Positions 1-11,984 of a stretch of 64,000 nucleotides of DNA are shown here, in pieces. The first letter of the stretch is position 1. Every line of letters begins with the position of its first letter. The stretch is from Glandiceps talaboti (lineage: Eukaryota; Hemichordata; Enteropneusta; Spengelidae). The translations under genes and the position numbers were made by a program. The stretch lies in assembly GCF_964340395.1 (NCBI RefSeq), contig NC_135569.1:16711019-16775018 (forward strand), in the 5' to 3' direction. The notes under the pieces are model-generated. The model was not told the origin of the DNA. It searched no databases and saw only the letters and a list, made by a program, of their open reading frames with translations.

Positions 1-2013
1 TTGCGGTACTGTCGTCTGGAGTTTATAGCTACATTTCGCATTGGAAATTTAAGAATATGTATCCATGGATTGCAGTCCCCGAGTCTCGCCCTGAAGAAAC
101 AGTCTGGCATCTTTGAAAAGTGTTACGTCAGGTCAGGCATCTGTCACTTTCAAAAGATCTTTGAACACTAATAAAATGTGTTTGGACAGTCGTCACGGAG
201 TGCTCATGTCCGCGTAGTATTTCGTAATTTGTTGTGTTCCTTGTCTACAGTCTAAATATTGCAATTTTTTGTCTTGAATATATTTCCCCTACCTTTAAAT
301 TGTCTTCTAGTATAGAGCGTATATTGATACATCTGTAGTACTAGTAGCAGGATTCGTATCATTTAGGAAAACATCATAGACTATAGTATGAGTACGTCGC
401 CCAGTGTAGCGCACAGGTTCAGCGCCCGCACTCGTTGATAAAGATTATGTAAAATCTTCGCCTCCAGCTTGCTTGTTTAATAAAAAGTGAGATTTAGCCT
501 TTTAAAAATACAAACGTAACAATTGTGAAGTTAGATTTATTAATTAAGATATTTGCGATTTTTGATGACTTTCATTTAAATCTCTATCACTAAAATTTCA
601 AGCCACTCCTCCATGCCAAGCCGTACAGGCTAAGAATAGTATTCTTTTTCTTCACTAATACCTGCAGAGTTTGGCCGGCGGGGGTACCGAGTGAGAATTT
701 TGGTTGGGGGTGTGGGGTGTAGTATTTTATGAAATCGAATTAGGCGAAGGTCAAATGTTACTATGACCAATCTTCTATTATCTATTTATTGCATTTCTTT
801 TATGATTTTTTGGCATCCCACCACTGCCACCACTGTTAGTTGTGATGTGATGTGGGGAGAGGGTTGGATCTTTAACTATTTATTTGTAGTATTTCGAAGG
901 AATACACATTTTCTATTTCATGTTAACATTATTTTATTCAGATAAGTTTTCATTTTTGTTGAAATTTGTTGGTGATTTACGAACTTTTCTTCCAATTTTT
1001 CGACGAAAGTAAATGTTTCAAGAAATTTAAATTGTCGGAAATAAACTCTACTTGCTCACGTGCACTTTTGACTGTTTGACTCTCATTGACATATGCAACA
1101 GTTTTACAAGACAGTATTATCATTGTACTACAAACAACAAATCAACTCTCTTATCTGGAGGGGTCCCAGTTAATGTATATTGAGACATATAAATATATGA
1201 ACGACCATACTATAGTTTTTTTTTATATTTATAAGATTTTTATTGGTAACTTCAGTTGTTTACAATATAAGTTGCTCTTGTATTACATAATAAGATGGTG
1301 TATTGTTATCCATTTGTTACAGTGCCTTTCAAGTTTGTCTTTGTTAACAGCTATAATATACTCACAGTGATAATTGTATTTCACATGGTTGACCATACTA
1401 TAGTTACTGGCCACATTTCACACTTTATTCTGTTCAAGAGTAAATGAATACAAAAACAATTAAAAAATTTCGGCTAGTTTTGCTTCTCAGACAAATACGG
1501 TTAGATCTTACATTAAAATGGCAAGTGAAAATATTTAGTTTCAACTAAGAATGATGAGTGTGTAAATCTTTAGTCTACTTCTCTTTGTCATCAATAACTT
1601 AATAAATGGTATAACTAATCACCTGTATGATCAAAGGAATGCATAGCACAAACAACGTACCTCAACTTTGGAGAATAACATGAGTAAATTCAGTCTTGAA
1701 ATAGATATAGATTTGGATATCTTATTTGACAAGAAAAGACTTTCTATCTTACCTTGAGTACATGTTAATATGGACAAAGAAGCTCGTCTGGAGAAAATAA
1801 TTTTCAAGGTAATGTAAGTGGATCTATACACCACATAACTTTGCTATCACTGAAAAAACAGTCCAACATTTCCACGTTCTATTTACATTGACAACTTTCG
1901 TTGTGCATAGTAACTATGTTCGACTTCTAAAAGTCTCGAAGAATGTATCGCCAGTTCACGTGAGTTGCTATTCGAACACATCTCTACGACGTTTTCCGCA
2001 GCCGTGATCACTG
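1..2013. other. Unassigned non-coding sequence
   Basis: No exon-like reading frame, repeat family or RNA gene is recognised here. Only short chance open frames occur, with no domain signature and no flanking splice sites that I could link to a neighbour. The sequence is AT-rich and looks intergenic. Confidence 0.5.
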
Positions 2014-2340
2014 CAATCTGATTAAAATCTGATGTTAGATAGGCTGGTATTCCTGCATTTACCTTTATTCCATCGTTATTGCGTCTTTTACGTGAGTTTT
2101 TTTTCCTGGGCGAACGTACGCCTTTCTAACAATCTGATTAAAATCTGATGTTAGATAGGCTGGTATTCCTGTATTTACCTTTATTCCATCGTTATGCGTC
2201 TTTTACGTGAGGTTTTTTTTCCTGGGCGAACGCCTTTCTAACAATCTGATTAAAATCTGATGTTAGATAGGCTGGTATTCCTGTATAAAGGCGATGGAAT
2301 AAAGGTAAATACAGGAATACCAGCCTATCTAACATCATAT
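2014..2340. repeat. Short direct repeats ending in a fold-back
   Basis: A block beginning CAATCTGATTAAAATCTGATG starts at 2014, 2130 and 2242, giving two near-complete copies of 116 and 112 bp and a truncated third. The third copy runs into its own inverted partner. Positions 2259-2286 and 2309-2336 are 28 bp perfect inverted arms around a 22 bp loop, so a strong hairpin is expected. The family is not recognised. The layout suggests replication slippage or template switching rather than a complete transposon. Confidence 0.8.
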
Positions 2341-3895
2341 AAGACCCCATGTAAACCATAAATGAGAATGAGTCTGAGACTCTCATTTTGAAGGAATTCC
2401 AACGTGAGACCGTATCTGAGACTGGATTTGAGACTTGTATGCATATGATGTAAACAATATATAAACAGCGGACAGCAACAGAAGTCATCGCATGACCAAC
2501 GGATGCAGCTAGATAGCTAAGAATGTATGGTGCAAATAGTCTTGTTTGCGAAGTCTGATGATTTCAAGCCCCTCAATTTCATGATTTTAGTAAAATAGCC
2601 ATACGAGAAATGAAATAGCCATCTCAGACTCGATAAGCTACAGTAAGAGGATAGGTCAAGGGGTGTACATGTTTGTTTTTTCGTAAATTATCCGCTCATT
2701 ATGCATCGATTATTGTGTACTAGTATGACTTTTGATTTTAACATGATGTGTTGAGTTTCAGTTCATCACTTTGGGAAAACAAAACATAACAGCTTGGAAA
2801 CATTGTATATATCTCAGACAACTGTAGACTATAGTGGTCTGAGTATATATATCAACTACATGTATTAACCTTCTACTGACTGACATTAATTAATATGAAA
2901 AGGGCAATGTTCTGCAGGTTCTTTATCCGATTCTTACCGTTGTTGGCGCTATAACTCTTCACGCTATCACACTCACGTACATATAATTTTGGCCAATGTA
3001 TGCACTCCTATAGTCTTGCTGCTAGACTCTCGGGCTTTCTTTCGATACTATAAGCGAACGAAGTTCACAGTGAGGGCTTGCTCGAACTTCCATCCTCGAA
3101 AGCAATGTTCGGTCGTGTGTCGTACGTATTGTATCGGAAGAACATCCGAGGTCTAGCAGATAGACTAGCACTCCTAGTACTCGGATTCTAAAGTTCAAAG
3201 GAGTGAAAATGAACAAATTTGAAAAGAGTAAAATACAGATTGTGAAAAATTAATTTAATTGTATATAATTTTCACCTTATTTATCTAACAATTCCGCTGT
3301 GTTTAACGCTTAATACAATTTTTTAAAATTGTCTTTTTCCATAATTGCTTCAACCTAAAGACTAGATATTTGTCGATTGTACTACTTCTGTCATAGTTTG
3401 ATGATATGTAAGGGAAGTAAATGAAGACCATTATAAATTAATGTGAACAAGACGAACTTAAGTGTAATATGTAGACTCACAGACTGGTATGTGGTACACT
3501 ATATTATATAAATTCAATTTACAGTATGAAAGACCTGGTATCTCTCAATTGTTGTTTCTGTGTATTAAGTTGTCCGTTCTTTTGGTCGTTGCTTATTCTT
3601 GGAACCACAGACCTAAGGGATCGGTCAGTTGATTCGGCCGGGGGGGGGGGCGGCGGTGGATTTGTAAGGGGAGGGTTACTCTGTTTTTGAAATTGACAGT
3701 AGAAGGGGGGGGGGGTTATGTTGTTTTGAAAATTGTGGATGGGGGGGGGTCATTGTGTCTTGGAATGTGATGGTAGAAAAAAGTCCTTTTCTACAGTGGC
3801 ATACAGCCTTGTCTGAAATGTGGTACATGTAAATATGTGTGTTTGTCCGTGTTTCTTACATGAATTCTTTAATATTACTCAATATTGTTCATTTC
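2341..3895. other. Unassigned sequence with G-rich tracts
   Basis: No gene is recognised. Three runs of nine or more G occur on the + strand between about 3640 and 3760, in a degenerate GGGGGGTTATGTTGTTTTG-like context. Related 'gggtcatgttttac' motifs recur at about 20060-20140, so this is probably an old dispersed repeat. Confidence 0.45.
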
Positions 3896-4066
3896 CCACA
3901 GTCAGTCAGTCAGTCAGTCAATCAGTCAGTCAGTCAACCAACCAACCGAGCGACCGACCGAGCGACCGAGCGACCGATCGATCGATCGATCGATCAATCA
4001 ATCGATCGATTGACCGACCGACCGATCGATCGATCGATCAATCAATCAATCAATCAATCAATCAGT
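3896..4066. repeat. Evolving tetranucleotide microsatellite, probable LINE tail
   Basis: An uninterrupted 4 bp period is kept while the motif changes along the tract: GTCA, then CCAA, CGAG/CGAC, GATC and finally AATC. It lies directly next to the C-terminal fragment of a CR1-like LINE read on the minus strand, at that element's 3' end. CR1 and L2 clade elements commonly end in short tandem repeats, so this is likely an expanded and mutated 3' tail. Frames through it give Ser/Gln- or Arg/Asp-rich peptides that should not be called genes. Confidence 0.75.
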
Positions 4067-4403
4067 GAATTTATAAAGCGCCAGTATCCACTACTATGTA
4101 GAGTTCAGAAGTGCTGTGCAGTTAGAATGCTCTGGAGAACCGATATGTCTTCAGGCCCTTTTTGAAAGTGTCAGCTGTTGGCTTTTGTCTTATTTCCAGT
4201 GGCAGTGCATTCCATAGATGGGGTGCAGCACGTGGGAATGCACGCTCGCCATATGACAACAGTTTGTACTTGGGTTCATGCAATAAACATTTGGCAGTTG
4301 ATTGGAGTGTCCTGGGATTTGGCTTCAAGTGAATTAGGCCAGATATGTAAGTTGGCGATGTATGATTGTATCTCACTGCACTGTTTGATGTCGGGGAACA
4401 CAT
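4067..4403 (-). pseudogene. CR1/L2-like LINE, C-terminal fragment of ORF2
   Basis: The minus strand from about 4403 to 4122 encodes a peptide with the hallmark C-terminus of CR1/L2-type reverse transcriptases. It contains a YGERAFPRAAPHLWNALP segment followed by LEIR and a TFKKGLKTYRF-type end. Upstream in the same frame is a LIHLKPNPRTLQS-like segment, also typical of this region. Only the last ~90 residues are present: there is no catalytic RT domain, so the copy is dead. The 3' end is followed by the tetranucleotide tract described separately. Assignment rests on motif recognition; the clade within CR1/L2 is uncertain. Confidence 0.8.
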
Positions 4404-6160
4404 GGATGAAAATCATTAATGAATAATGGAGAAAATCAAAATATGCAAGATATGGAATGCCACCTACTATGGCTTCACAATATCATGCACAACATTTAGA
4501 AAGTTGATCGTCATTTTAAATGTCTGGTGCTGAACGATATCGATACGCAGTGATCATGGCGCCCTCTGGAGAGACACTCCTACCATTGTACGCAGGTTGA
4601 TTAGCGCCATACACGGCCATACGATTGACTACTGCCGTTTTTTTCACGGAAGTTGAAATGGGTAAACATATGCATTTTTGGCATTTCAGGGGTTGTCTCT
4701 CCGTGATCACTGTATTCCATTCCACGTAAAATCAATTAATGAATGGCTTCGTACAAATTTAAATCGAAGCCAGCCCTCTTGCGGTCGTCGGGAGATGCTT
4801 CATTGGTAGAATCTATGGGCTCGATCAAATCCGACATGACGTAGTTGGCGTATTCACATAATACTAATTAATATGCAGTAATTTTCCCACGAATCGGCCA
4901 TATTGAATTTACGAAGACTAAAAGTAAGCATGACTCTGTTGTTCACCCTGCATTTTTACCTGTAACTTCAGTTTTTACCTCTAACAACAGTCCATATTCA
5001 TGAGCATGTGTTCTGGTATGGTGTTGTGAAAGTATTGCTGTAGTGTAGATGTATAATTTGTTTATAATGCAGAGTTTTGCTGATGTGATGTCACGATGCA
5101 TGGACCATGGAAGTAGTTCAAACTCGAGTACTGCATGCAGCGCTAGCAGCATGCATTGTTCATTTCTCTAGTTCTTCGCCCCCATTTTGGTAGTCAATAT
5201 AGCATGTTTACGATCGAACTGAGACTAAAACCATCGATAGTTCGGCAAGAATTATGATACACTCCCAACAGTTTAAAACTAAGACCAAAACCAGAACTTC
5301 AAAATCAACATGTACAATGTACAAATCCAGAACAGTTTTTTGTAACACAGACTCTTCATCTGTCAAAGTTGGCGGAGGAAATACATGGAAGTTGAAACAG
5401 TATCAATGACGCTATGTTATGGTACAGAGAAGTGTTTTGATTTCCCGCAGTGCCGATATCTTAGAAACCCTACTTACAGATCCCACTGGTGAAATTTATG
5501 CAAAATAATGTTGTGAAGACCACAGTTATCACAATGATCTAGTTCCCTCAAACGGGACGGGTCAACACAATCGATAGTAATGGCTGCTAAAACTTAATGC
5601 TCGACTGAAAATTATGGAAAGACCTGCCCAACTGTACTGGTAGATTTTGCTGCAATGCAATAACTTTAAAAATTATGCTTCAAATTGTTAAAAGACAGAT
5701 TGCATTCCTCAAAAAAACAACTGTTTTGAACAATGTTTAGCTTTTATTAATCAGTTAAAAGGGTCCATGGAGAACACTGTGTGCTTCAATTATATCATTC
5801 ATTTGTATCTACACAGATATGATTGCCCTAATAAAAAAGTTGCTGAAAAAATTGAGAAAAGGTAGAAAGAAAGGTAGGTAAAAATGTATCATTTTATTGG
5901 CAAGTAGCTGTTAATACGTAAAAAGTAACTGATAATATCTAGGAATGAGACTCCAAAATCTGCCAATGATAGAAACATACTGGTTGAAACAAAGAATTTT
6001 TAAGAACTTCCTGAAAGGTAGCCAGGAAAATATTGCCGAGTAGCCACCTCTCTGCTAGTCACTATCATTAGACACATTTTCCACATTTGAATAATGTCTG
6101 TTTCAATTAGCCACATGGAAAAGTCATTAGCCACAAACGTTGGAAATATTACATAGGGAT
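4404..6160. other. Unassigned non-coding sequence
   Basis: No exon or repeat family is recognised. Short open frames on both strands have no domain signature. The last ~150 bp before the TG microsatellite may be a diverged 5' part of the Q element that follows. Confidence 0.4.
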
Positions 6161-6165
6161 AGTCC

Positions 6166-6192
6166 GGTGTCTGTCTGTCTGTCTGTGTGTGG

Positions 6193-6231
<39 letters not shown>
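6166..6231. repeat. (TCTG)/(TG)n microsatellite
   Basis: A compound tract near the 5' side of a Q element. Minus-strand frames give Thr-His repeats. Confidence 0.92.
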
Positions 6232-6233
<2 letters not shown>

Positions 6234-6516
6234 CAACTTAAATTCAAAAAACGCTGAACTGATTGCCATGATATTTGGTGGGTCCATTACCCTCTGTGTC
6301 TAGTTGGGAAATTGTTCAAATCAAAATGATAGCATCACAGGTGTGTGATTTAGGTCAAAAAATGTGATTTTTGCTCAAAAAACTTAAACTCGGAAACTAC
6401 TGGGCAGATTGGTGAGAAATTTGGTGGGAACATTCTTAAGGTGTAAAGTAAGATTTGTTCATGACATGATGATTCCATCAGTGATATGCAAATTAGGGCT
6501 AAAAATGTGTCTTTTT

Positions 6517-6976
6517 AGTCCCCGCCGGACAAAGTCCGGGACGGGGACTTATAGATTGGGTTGAACAGATCTCATTCAAAGTTGGTATTAGGACAGTGTT
6601 CTATGACATACATGTACATGTGCATATTCATTGTTGTTGTGATACGATCCAATATGGCTGCCTGGCAGCCATTTTGTTTGCGATTTTTCTATGTCCAAAG
6701 CCATAACTCAGACATGCTTGAACAGATCACATTCAAAGTTGGTATTAGGACAGTGTTCTATGACATACACATGTGCATATCCATTTTCATCGTGATATGA
6801 TCCCCCATACCCGACCAATCCTTTATTGTTGTAGGCATGTTCCATGTCAAACAAGCAGACACAACACATCTAAGTCTGTTTGTTTTAGGTTCACAAATGT
6901 TGTTGCGTGATCAGAGTAGTGATAATTCCTTAAAAGCCAATCATAGCGGGGGCTATGTCATTCTCAATGACTTGTT
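6517..6976 (+). mobile_element. P-family element copy A
   Basis: It begins after a T run as AGTCCCCGCCGGAC, with the palindrome CCGGAC-AAA-GTCCGG, and carries 1.x units of the 150 bp core repeat ('CCAATATGGCTGCCTGGCAG'). It ends with the subterminal inverted repeat GCGGGG, the hairpin GTCATT-CTC-AATGAC and CTTGTT. It is inserted in the Q element around it: joining the flanks restores the sequence of other Q copies, showing a clean insertion at a TT step. It has no coding capacity. Confidence 0.8.
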
Positions 6977-7866
6977 GGTTAAAAATCTATCATTCCAAAA
7001 CTACTGAGCAGATTGGGCTGAAATTTAATAGGAATGCATCTAGGGATGTATGGATGAAGAAATATTAAGCATACAATGATTCCATGAGTGATATGCAAAT
7101 TACTAATTAGGTGTACAAATGTTCATTTTTGGTCAAAAACTTATATCTCAAAAAGTACTTGGTCACCGAGTCTGAAACTTAGTGAGATGTTTCTGAAAGT
7201 GTTATTCTGTAGATTTTCTTCAAAACATTTTGAGAAAATTGGCCTTAGCAACCATGACCACGCCCTTAGCAATAACCAAATGGCAGTGTATTTTGGTCAA
7301 ATAACAACATTATCTGGTAGGCAAATGAGTAAACATTCAAAAAATGTATGCAAATACCCTAGCAACCATGTCTATGCCCATAGCAACAGCCAAATGATCA
7401 CGTATTGCAAAGATAACAACAGGGAATAATAGACAATTGAATAAACATTCAATAAATGTATGTAAATTTGCCTAGCAACAAGACCAAGCCCATAGCAACA
7501 GCCAAATCATCATGTATATTGCAAAGATAACAACAGCAATAGCAATAGAGACGAATAAACATTCAAAAAATGTATGCAAATGTGCCTAGCAACAAGACCA
7601 CGCCCACAGCAACAGCCAAATGATCACATATATTGCAAAGATTACAACGAGGGTTAATAGACAATTGAATAAACATTCAAAAATATATGTGAATATATCT
7701 AACAACATGATGATAGCATATATCGTAAAGATAGCAACATGGTAGGATAGGCAACTGGATAGTCATTCAACAAATGAACACTTCTTGTTAGCATGGACTA
7801 CCATATGGATAAACATTTTAAAAAACTGTACAGTTGTGCGACAAGGCCATTGGTGGTATTTTTTTA

Positions 7867-8444
7867 AAATTGTCTCGAGTTCTGTTATTTTTTGTCATAT
7901 TATGTTATTATTGTTATCGTGAGCAGTAACAGTCATACTAAACCTTGCCGCCATCAAAATCTTGACTTTATCATGCTAAAATGAATTTTGCCAGTTTACT
8001 TACATAGTATTTCTATTTGAGATGCAAAATTTGAATTGATATTGTAATGTTCCTTCCTACATTGGATTAACCAATTCGTCACATCTTTTTAATCCTTTTT
8101 CTCCCGAGGGGGTACAAGTTGGGAGAAAGTCAAACAAAATTTCTTTGAGCAATACCACTGACCAATCTTTGCACTGTATAGACTTGTGTTTTTATTTTGT
8201 AAATTTATTTGGATGTTTTTATTCTTGGTAAAAGAAATAATCCAGTTATTCAGCAACTCTTTATCATATAATAGAATGACAAATTTAATATTACAATTGG
8301 ATACATAAATATTGTTGTCACAGTTACAATTGGGGATTAGCAAATCTATTTTTAAGCTGATTTAGGCCTAATAAAAAACTTTGTGGTTCCAGTTACGCTT
8401 TCCAATTACGCTCAATTTTGGAATAGGTGGGTAGGTTGATTTTT
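7867..8444. other. Unassigned spacer
   Basis: No gene or repeat is recognised between the end of the Q element and the next P element. An 84-codon minus-strand frame (8343-8089) is asparagine- and lysine-rich with no recognisable domain, typical of chance frames in AT-rich DNA. Confidence 0.4.
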
Positions 8445-10452
8445 AGTCTGGATTGGGTTCCATCCATGTGTCCGTCCGTCTGTCCGGAGCCGTTTCTTGG
8501 AGATGCCTTGACCAATTTTTTTCAAACTTGGTACAGGGGCAACATACTATGGCATACATATGCATGTCAATTTGTTCCTGATACAATCCAATATGGCCGC
8601 CTGGCAGCCATTATTTTGCAGAGTTTCCATGTCCAAAGCCATAACTCAGACATGCTTGAACAGATCTCATTCAAAGTTGGTATTAGCACAGTGATCTATG
8701 ACATACATGTGCATATCCATTTTCATCGTGATATGATTCAATATGGCCGCCTGGCAGCCATTATTTTGCAGAGTTTCCATGTCCAAAGCCATAACTCAGA
8801 CATGCATGAACAAATCTCATTCAAAGTTGGTATTAGCACAGTGATCTATGACATACATGTGCATATCCATTTTCATCGTGATATGATTCAATATGGCCGC
8901 CTGGCAGCCATTATTTTGCAGAGTTTCCATGTCCAAAGCCATAACTCAGACATGCATGAACAGATCTCATTCAAAGTTGGTATTAGCACAGTGATCTATG
9001 ACATATCCATTTTCGTTGTGATACAATTCGATATGGCTGCCTGGCAGCCCTTTTGTTGGCGCAGTTTTCATGTTGAATGGTTAATTCCATAACATCATTT
9101 TGAAGAGTAGACATGTCCCATGTCCAACGAGGAGACACAACATGAGTAGGCATGTTCCATGTCCAATGAGCAGACACAACATATCTAAGTCTGTTTGATT
9201 TATGTTCACAAGTGTTGTTGCGTAATCAGAGTAGTGATATCAAAAACAACCATATGAGGCCAAACAACATTAACCAGGTTTGAAAATGACAACATAAACT
9301 GCCAGTTCCTTAAAACCAGTGTTTCCGCTGACCACTCGCAAAATCGCAAAATGCGAATAAAATCAGCATTTGGCGAGAATATTTTTGATACAATTAGTTA
9401 AACTTGCGAAGCCAATTTAGAATAGGGCACCTGAAAATCTATGCGTAATGCTTGTGGTTTCTTTGTCGCAACGTGGAATATCCATAATTTAAACTACATT
9501 GTATTACATTTAGAAGGAAGTGTACACAAATCATAAAATTGTTACATCAGTAATGCAAATAAATGTCATATCAAACTGAGTTCCGTGACATGAAGTATGA
9601 ACGACAGTGCAAACTTTCAATTTGACAGAGATACAGTTGTAAAAGTGTTTGATCCAAATTTTATGTCGCTGATCTGAGGAGAACTGTTAACACTGATAAA
9701 ACTGATACATAATGTGCAAACCATGTTCACCTCAGACGAAGAGAATGGTGTAGTGAACAGTAGTGAACAGTAAATTCACGTTCGATCTAGTAACGAAGCT
9801 CAAAAAGAAAAAAAATCAGTTTTAGTGAGAATGAAATGGTGACGTGGCAGTTTGAATTTATCTAAGTGAAGTTTTCAGGAGAGACTGTCCAAAGATGTGG
9901 TCCATTTGATCATCGCTTCACTCGTGAGGGAAGATGCCTCACCGTAATGGCCGTGCTATCGATGGAAACCCTTTCTCACCACATGTTAATAAGTAACCAA
10001 TCATGTGGATAAGTTATGATAATATCGCGTAGTTTCTAAACTACCCAAGACATGCTCTCCACATCAGGAAATGGTCATGGGGCACATGAAACTGCTGAAA
10101 CGTTATGCATACGATGGGTCATATTCAAATTTCACAGGTCACACTGCACATTGAGATTTAGAAAATAGTTACAATGAGAACTGACTAAAACCTAGATGTC
10201 TGGCGCTACAACTTTGAAGCAAAGATGAGAACCATACGTTTGCCAACATGACATGAAAAATGTATGTAAATAAACAGTAAAAACATGCAAGTTTGCGCTA
10301 TTGTCTTTATTTATATAAGTTCATTTTTATTGCAAAAGTTTGGCTAATTGAAAGTCTGGTTTGGCTGGTAATTGTTAGTAAATTTTTTGACCCAGAGGAA
10401 ACTGTTAAAACCCAATCATAGTGGGGACTATGTCATTTTCAATAACTTGTTT
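8445..10452 (+). mobile_element. P-family element copy B, interrupted by a hAT-like element
   Basis: It starts TTTTTAGTC and then, after a deletion of the usual GC-rich palindrome, continues GGATTGGGTTCC. It carries three full 150 bp core units (ATATGGCCGC at 8591, 8741, 8891) and a fourth shortened by 10 bp (9031). Because 150 is divisible by 3, one frame stays open for 221 codons with a 50-residue period; this is an artefact of the repeat. The 3' part resumes after the hAT-like insertion at 10405 and ends with a degraded hairpin and ACTTGTT. Confidence 0.8.
9318..10404. mobile_element. Non-autonomous hAT-like element 1
   Basis: The ends read (C)AGTGTTTCC...GGAAACTG, typical of hAT terminal inverted repeats. 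The 8 bp TTAAAACC is present on both sides (9310-9317 and 10405-10412), the expected hAT target duplication. Removing the insert rebuilds the uninterrupted P-element sequence seen in copies A and C (CCTTAAAACCCAATCATAG). The 1,087 bp interior has no long open frame, so no transposase is encoded. Confidence 0.85.
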
Positions 10453-11111
10453 ATTTTATTTTATCATATTTGTTTTCATGTGTGAGTGTCTAGTTCAGTT
10501 TTTCCAAATGGTCTGTGTTATTGATTTCTTCCTATCAGATATACAACCATTACAGATTGGAAGACCAGTTTTATATAGTCTTTTTAAGTTGATGTCAATT
10601 TCCACATCTACTGTTTCTTGTGAGACTTCACAATTTTTTGCGATTTTATTTTTTTTCTTGAATACGTAAAAAAAATGTTGGTGGGGTCAAGTAACCAGAA
10701 CTAAACAATTAATTTTTTTATGCCTATATATAACAATGTAGATGTACCGACAAGAGTATCATAAATTCAGTACAAGAGTACCTTTCAATTTAAAATGTAG
10801 AATCAACTTAAAATTATTGTCATGACAAGTAAACAAGATTTTGATGCAGCTTGTTTGTGAACTACTTCAAATAGTCTTACAATAGCACAACTGTCTCACA
10901 AAAAAATACAAAAATAACAAGACTAAATTGACACACTGATGTGCACTGCATGCCATAAGGACAATAGTGAGATGATGTTAAACCTATTCTACACTGTGGT
11001 GGGTGTCGTCTCTCCAGTGAGGGCTATACACTGACACTAGGGTGGAACTAGACTTGGGCTACATGATAGTATATGATGTATATAATGGTGAATGTTATGT
11101 TTTTTTTACAG
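10453..11111. other. Unassigned sequence upstream of the first spectrin-like exons
   Basis: No gene or repeat family is recognised. The polypyrimidine run just before 11111 could serve as a splice acceptor for the weak candidate exon at 11112. Confidence 0.4.
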
Positions 11112-11161
11112 AAGTCGAAATGATAGAGATGATCACAATCCATGAAATGCTGGAGAAAAAG
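11112..11161 (+). CDS. Weak candidate exon upstream of the spectrin exons
   Basis: The sequence is bounded by a T-rich acceptor (TTTTTTTACAG) and a donor (AAG|GTAACT). It can be read open in the phase needed to join the next exon, ending ...LEKK before the AFLANED exon. Similarity to the expected end of the preceding spectrin helix is weak, so this may be a decayed or spurious exon. Confidence 0.3.
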
Positions 11162-11535
11162 GTAACTAATAAATGACTTCATTCATTCATTAGTCCCTTG
11201 AAGGAGGAAACTAGATACAAATGGGCTCCATCTATATGTCCATTCACAATACTCATTTTATCATGCAAGCTATCATTTAAGACCTTGACTCTTGGCCATG
11301 ACCTTCAGGGTCAATTATCAACATCAGTCCAATTTCTGCCGATCACAGACACATTTGTAGTACTTACATATTGCCAATTCCTTGTAAATCATGTTTACAA
11401 GTAATATTGAAGACAAGAATTATACACAAACATTAGTTTTGGTCCTCATATAACTTTTACTACATATTACATAATTATTACATATTACTACAGAACTAAA
11501 AAAGAATTGATGATCACAACTATTGTTTTTTGCAG

Positions 11536-11646
11536 GCTTTCTTAGCCAATGAAGATCTTGGAGACTCCTTGGACAGTGTGGAAGCTTTGATTAAGAAACA
11601 TGAAGACTTTAAAAAATCACTTGCAGCACAAGAAGAAGAGATCAGT
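11536..11646 (+). CDS. Alpha-spectrin-like exon (spectrin repeat, AFLANED)
   Basis: This 111 bp exon (37 codons, phase 0 at both ends) has acceptor TTTTTTGCAG and donor GTGAGT. It encodes [18 protein letters not shown] then [19 protein letters not shown]. This is a near match to the helix A/B region of a spectrin repeat in the first third of vertebrate non-erythroid alpha-spectrin, upstream of the SH3 domain. Spectrin repeats are triple-helical spacers of the submembrane cytoskeleton. The next exon continues the same repeat in frame. No upstream exons of the protein (N-terminus, first repeats) are recognisable in the window, so the gene is either truncated here or continues outside it. Confidence 0.88.
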
Positions 11647-11906
11647 GTGAGTGAAAATAGTTCAATTTTATTGCTTTTCATACGGATGGAAATATTGGAT
11701 TCAAAACTTTGAATATAGAAATGAAATCAAAGATTACAGACTCAAAGACAATGTAATATATCATGGTAATTATTTATTGCATGATGTGTAAAAATAATAA
11801 AAGAATTATTGGATGTATACTTCCAGTGTGCAAAATGTATGCTTAGCATAATTGGTACAAATACCCTGTGGCAGATATAGTAAATTCTTTTGTTTTTATT
11901 CTACAG

Positions 11907-11984
11907 GCACATGTTGACTTTGCCGTTAAACTTGTAGAAAGTGAACATTATGCTGCAGAAGATGTCTCAGAACGTAGAGATACT
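11907..11984 (+). CDS. Alpha-spectrin-like exon (helix C of the same repeat)
   Basis: This 78 bp exon (26 codons, phase 0-0) has acceptor TTCTACAG and donor GTAAGT. It encodes AHVDFAVKLVESEHYAAED then VSERRDT, matching the segment that follows the previous exon in alpha-spectrin, including the HYAxED core. The sequence expected next, roughly four spectrin repeats before the SH3-bearing repeat, is not found between here and 26471. That DNA is instead filled with transposons and a misplaced SH3 exon. A large deletion, or loss of those exons to decay, is inferred. Confidence 0.87.

Larger units (their letters stand above)
6160..7866 (+). mobile_element. Q-family element (HINE/pearl-like), interrupted by P copy A
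   Basis: This is a non-coding repeat recurring at least six times in the window. Order: TG microsatellite (6166-6231), diverged ~200 bp blocks built on 'GGTCAAAAA...CTACTGGGCAGATTGG' and 'ATATGCAAATTAGG', then about four ~110 bp tandem units with 'CCATAGCAACAGCCAAATGATCA' motifs, and a 3' end GTACAGTTGTGC followed by a GGCCATTGG hairpin-like end. The canonical 5' end is not clear here. P copy A (6517-6976) splits it within 'CTTTTT|GGTCAAAAAT'. It has no coding capacity. Confidence 0.75.

Noticed and set aside
3820-4165. Ser/Gln- and Arg/Asp-rich frames
   Set aside because: They are translations of the tetranucleotide LINE tail.
8427-9092. 221-codon + frame
   Set aside because: It follows the 150 bp core repeats of P copy B, with 50-residue periodicity matching the DNA period. 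The same happens in copy C, on both strands.
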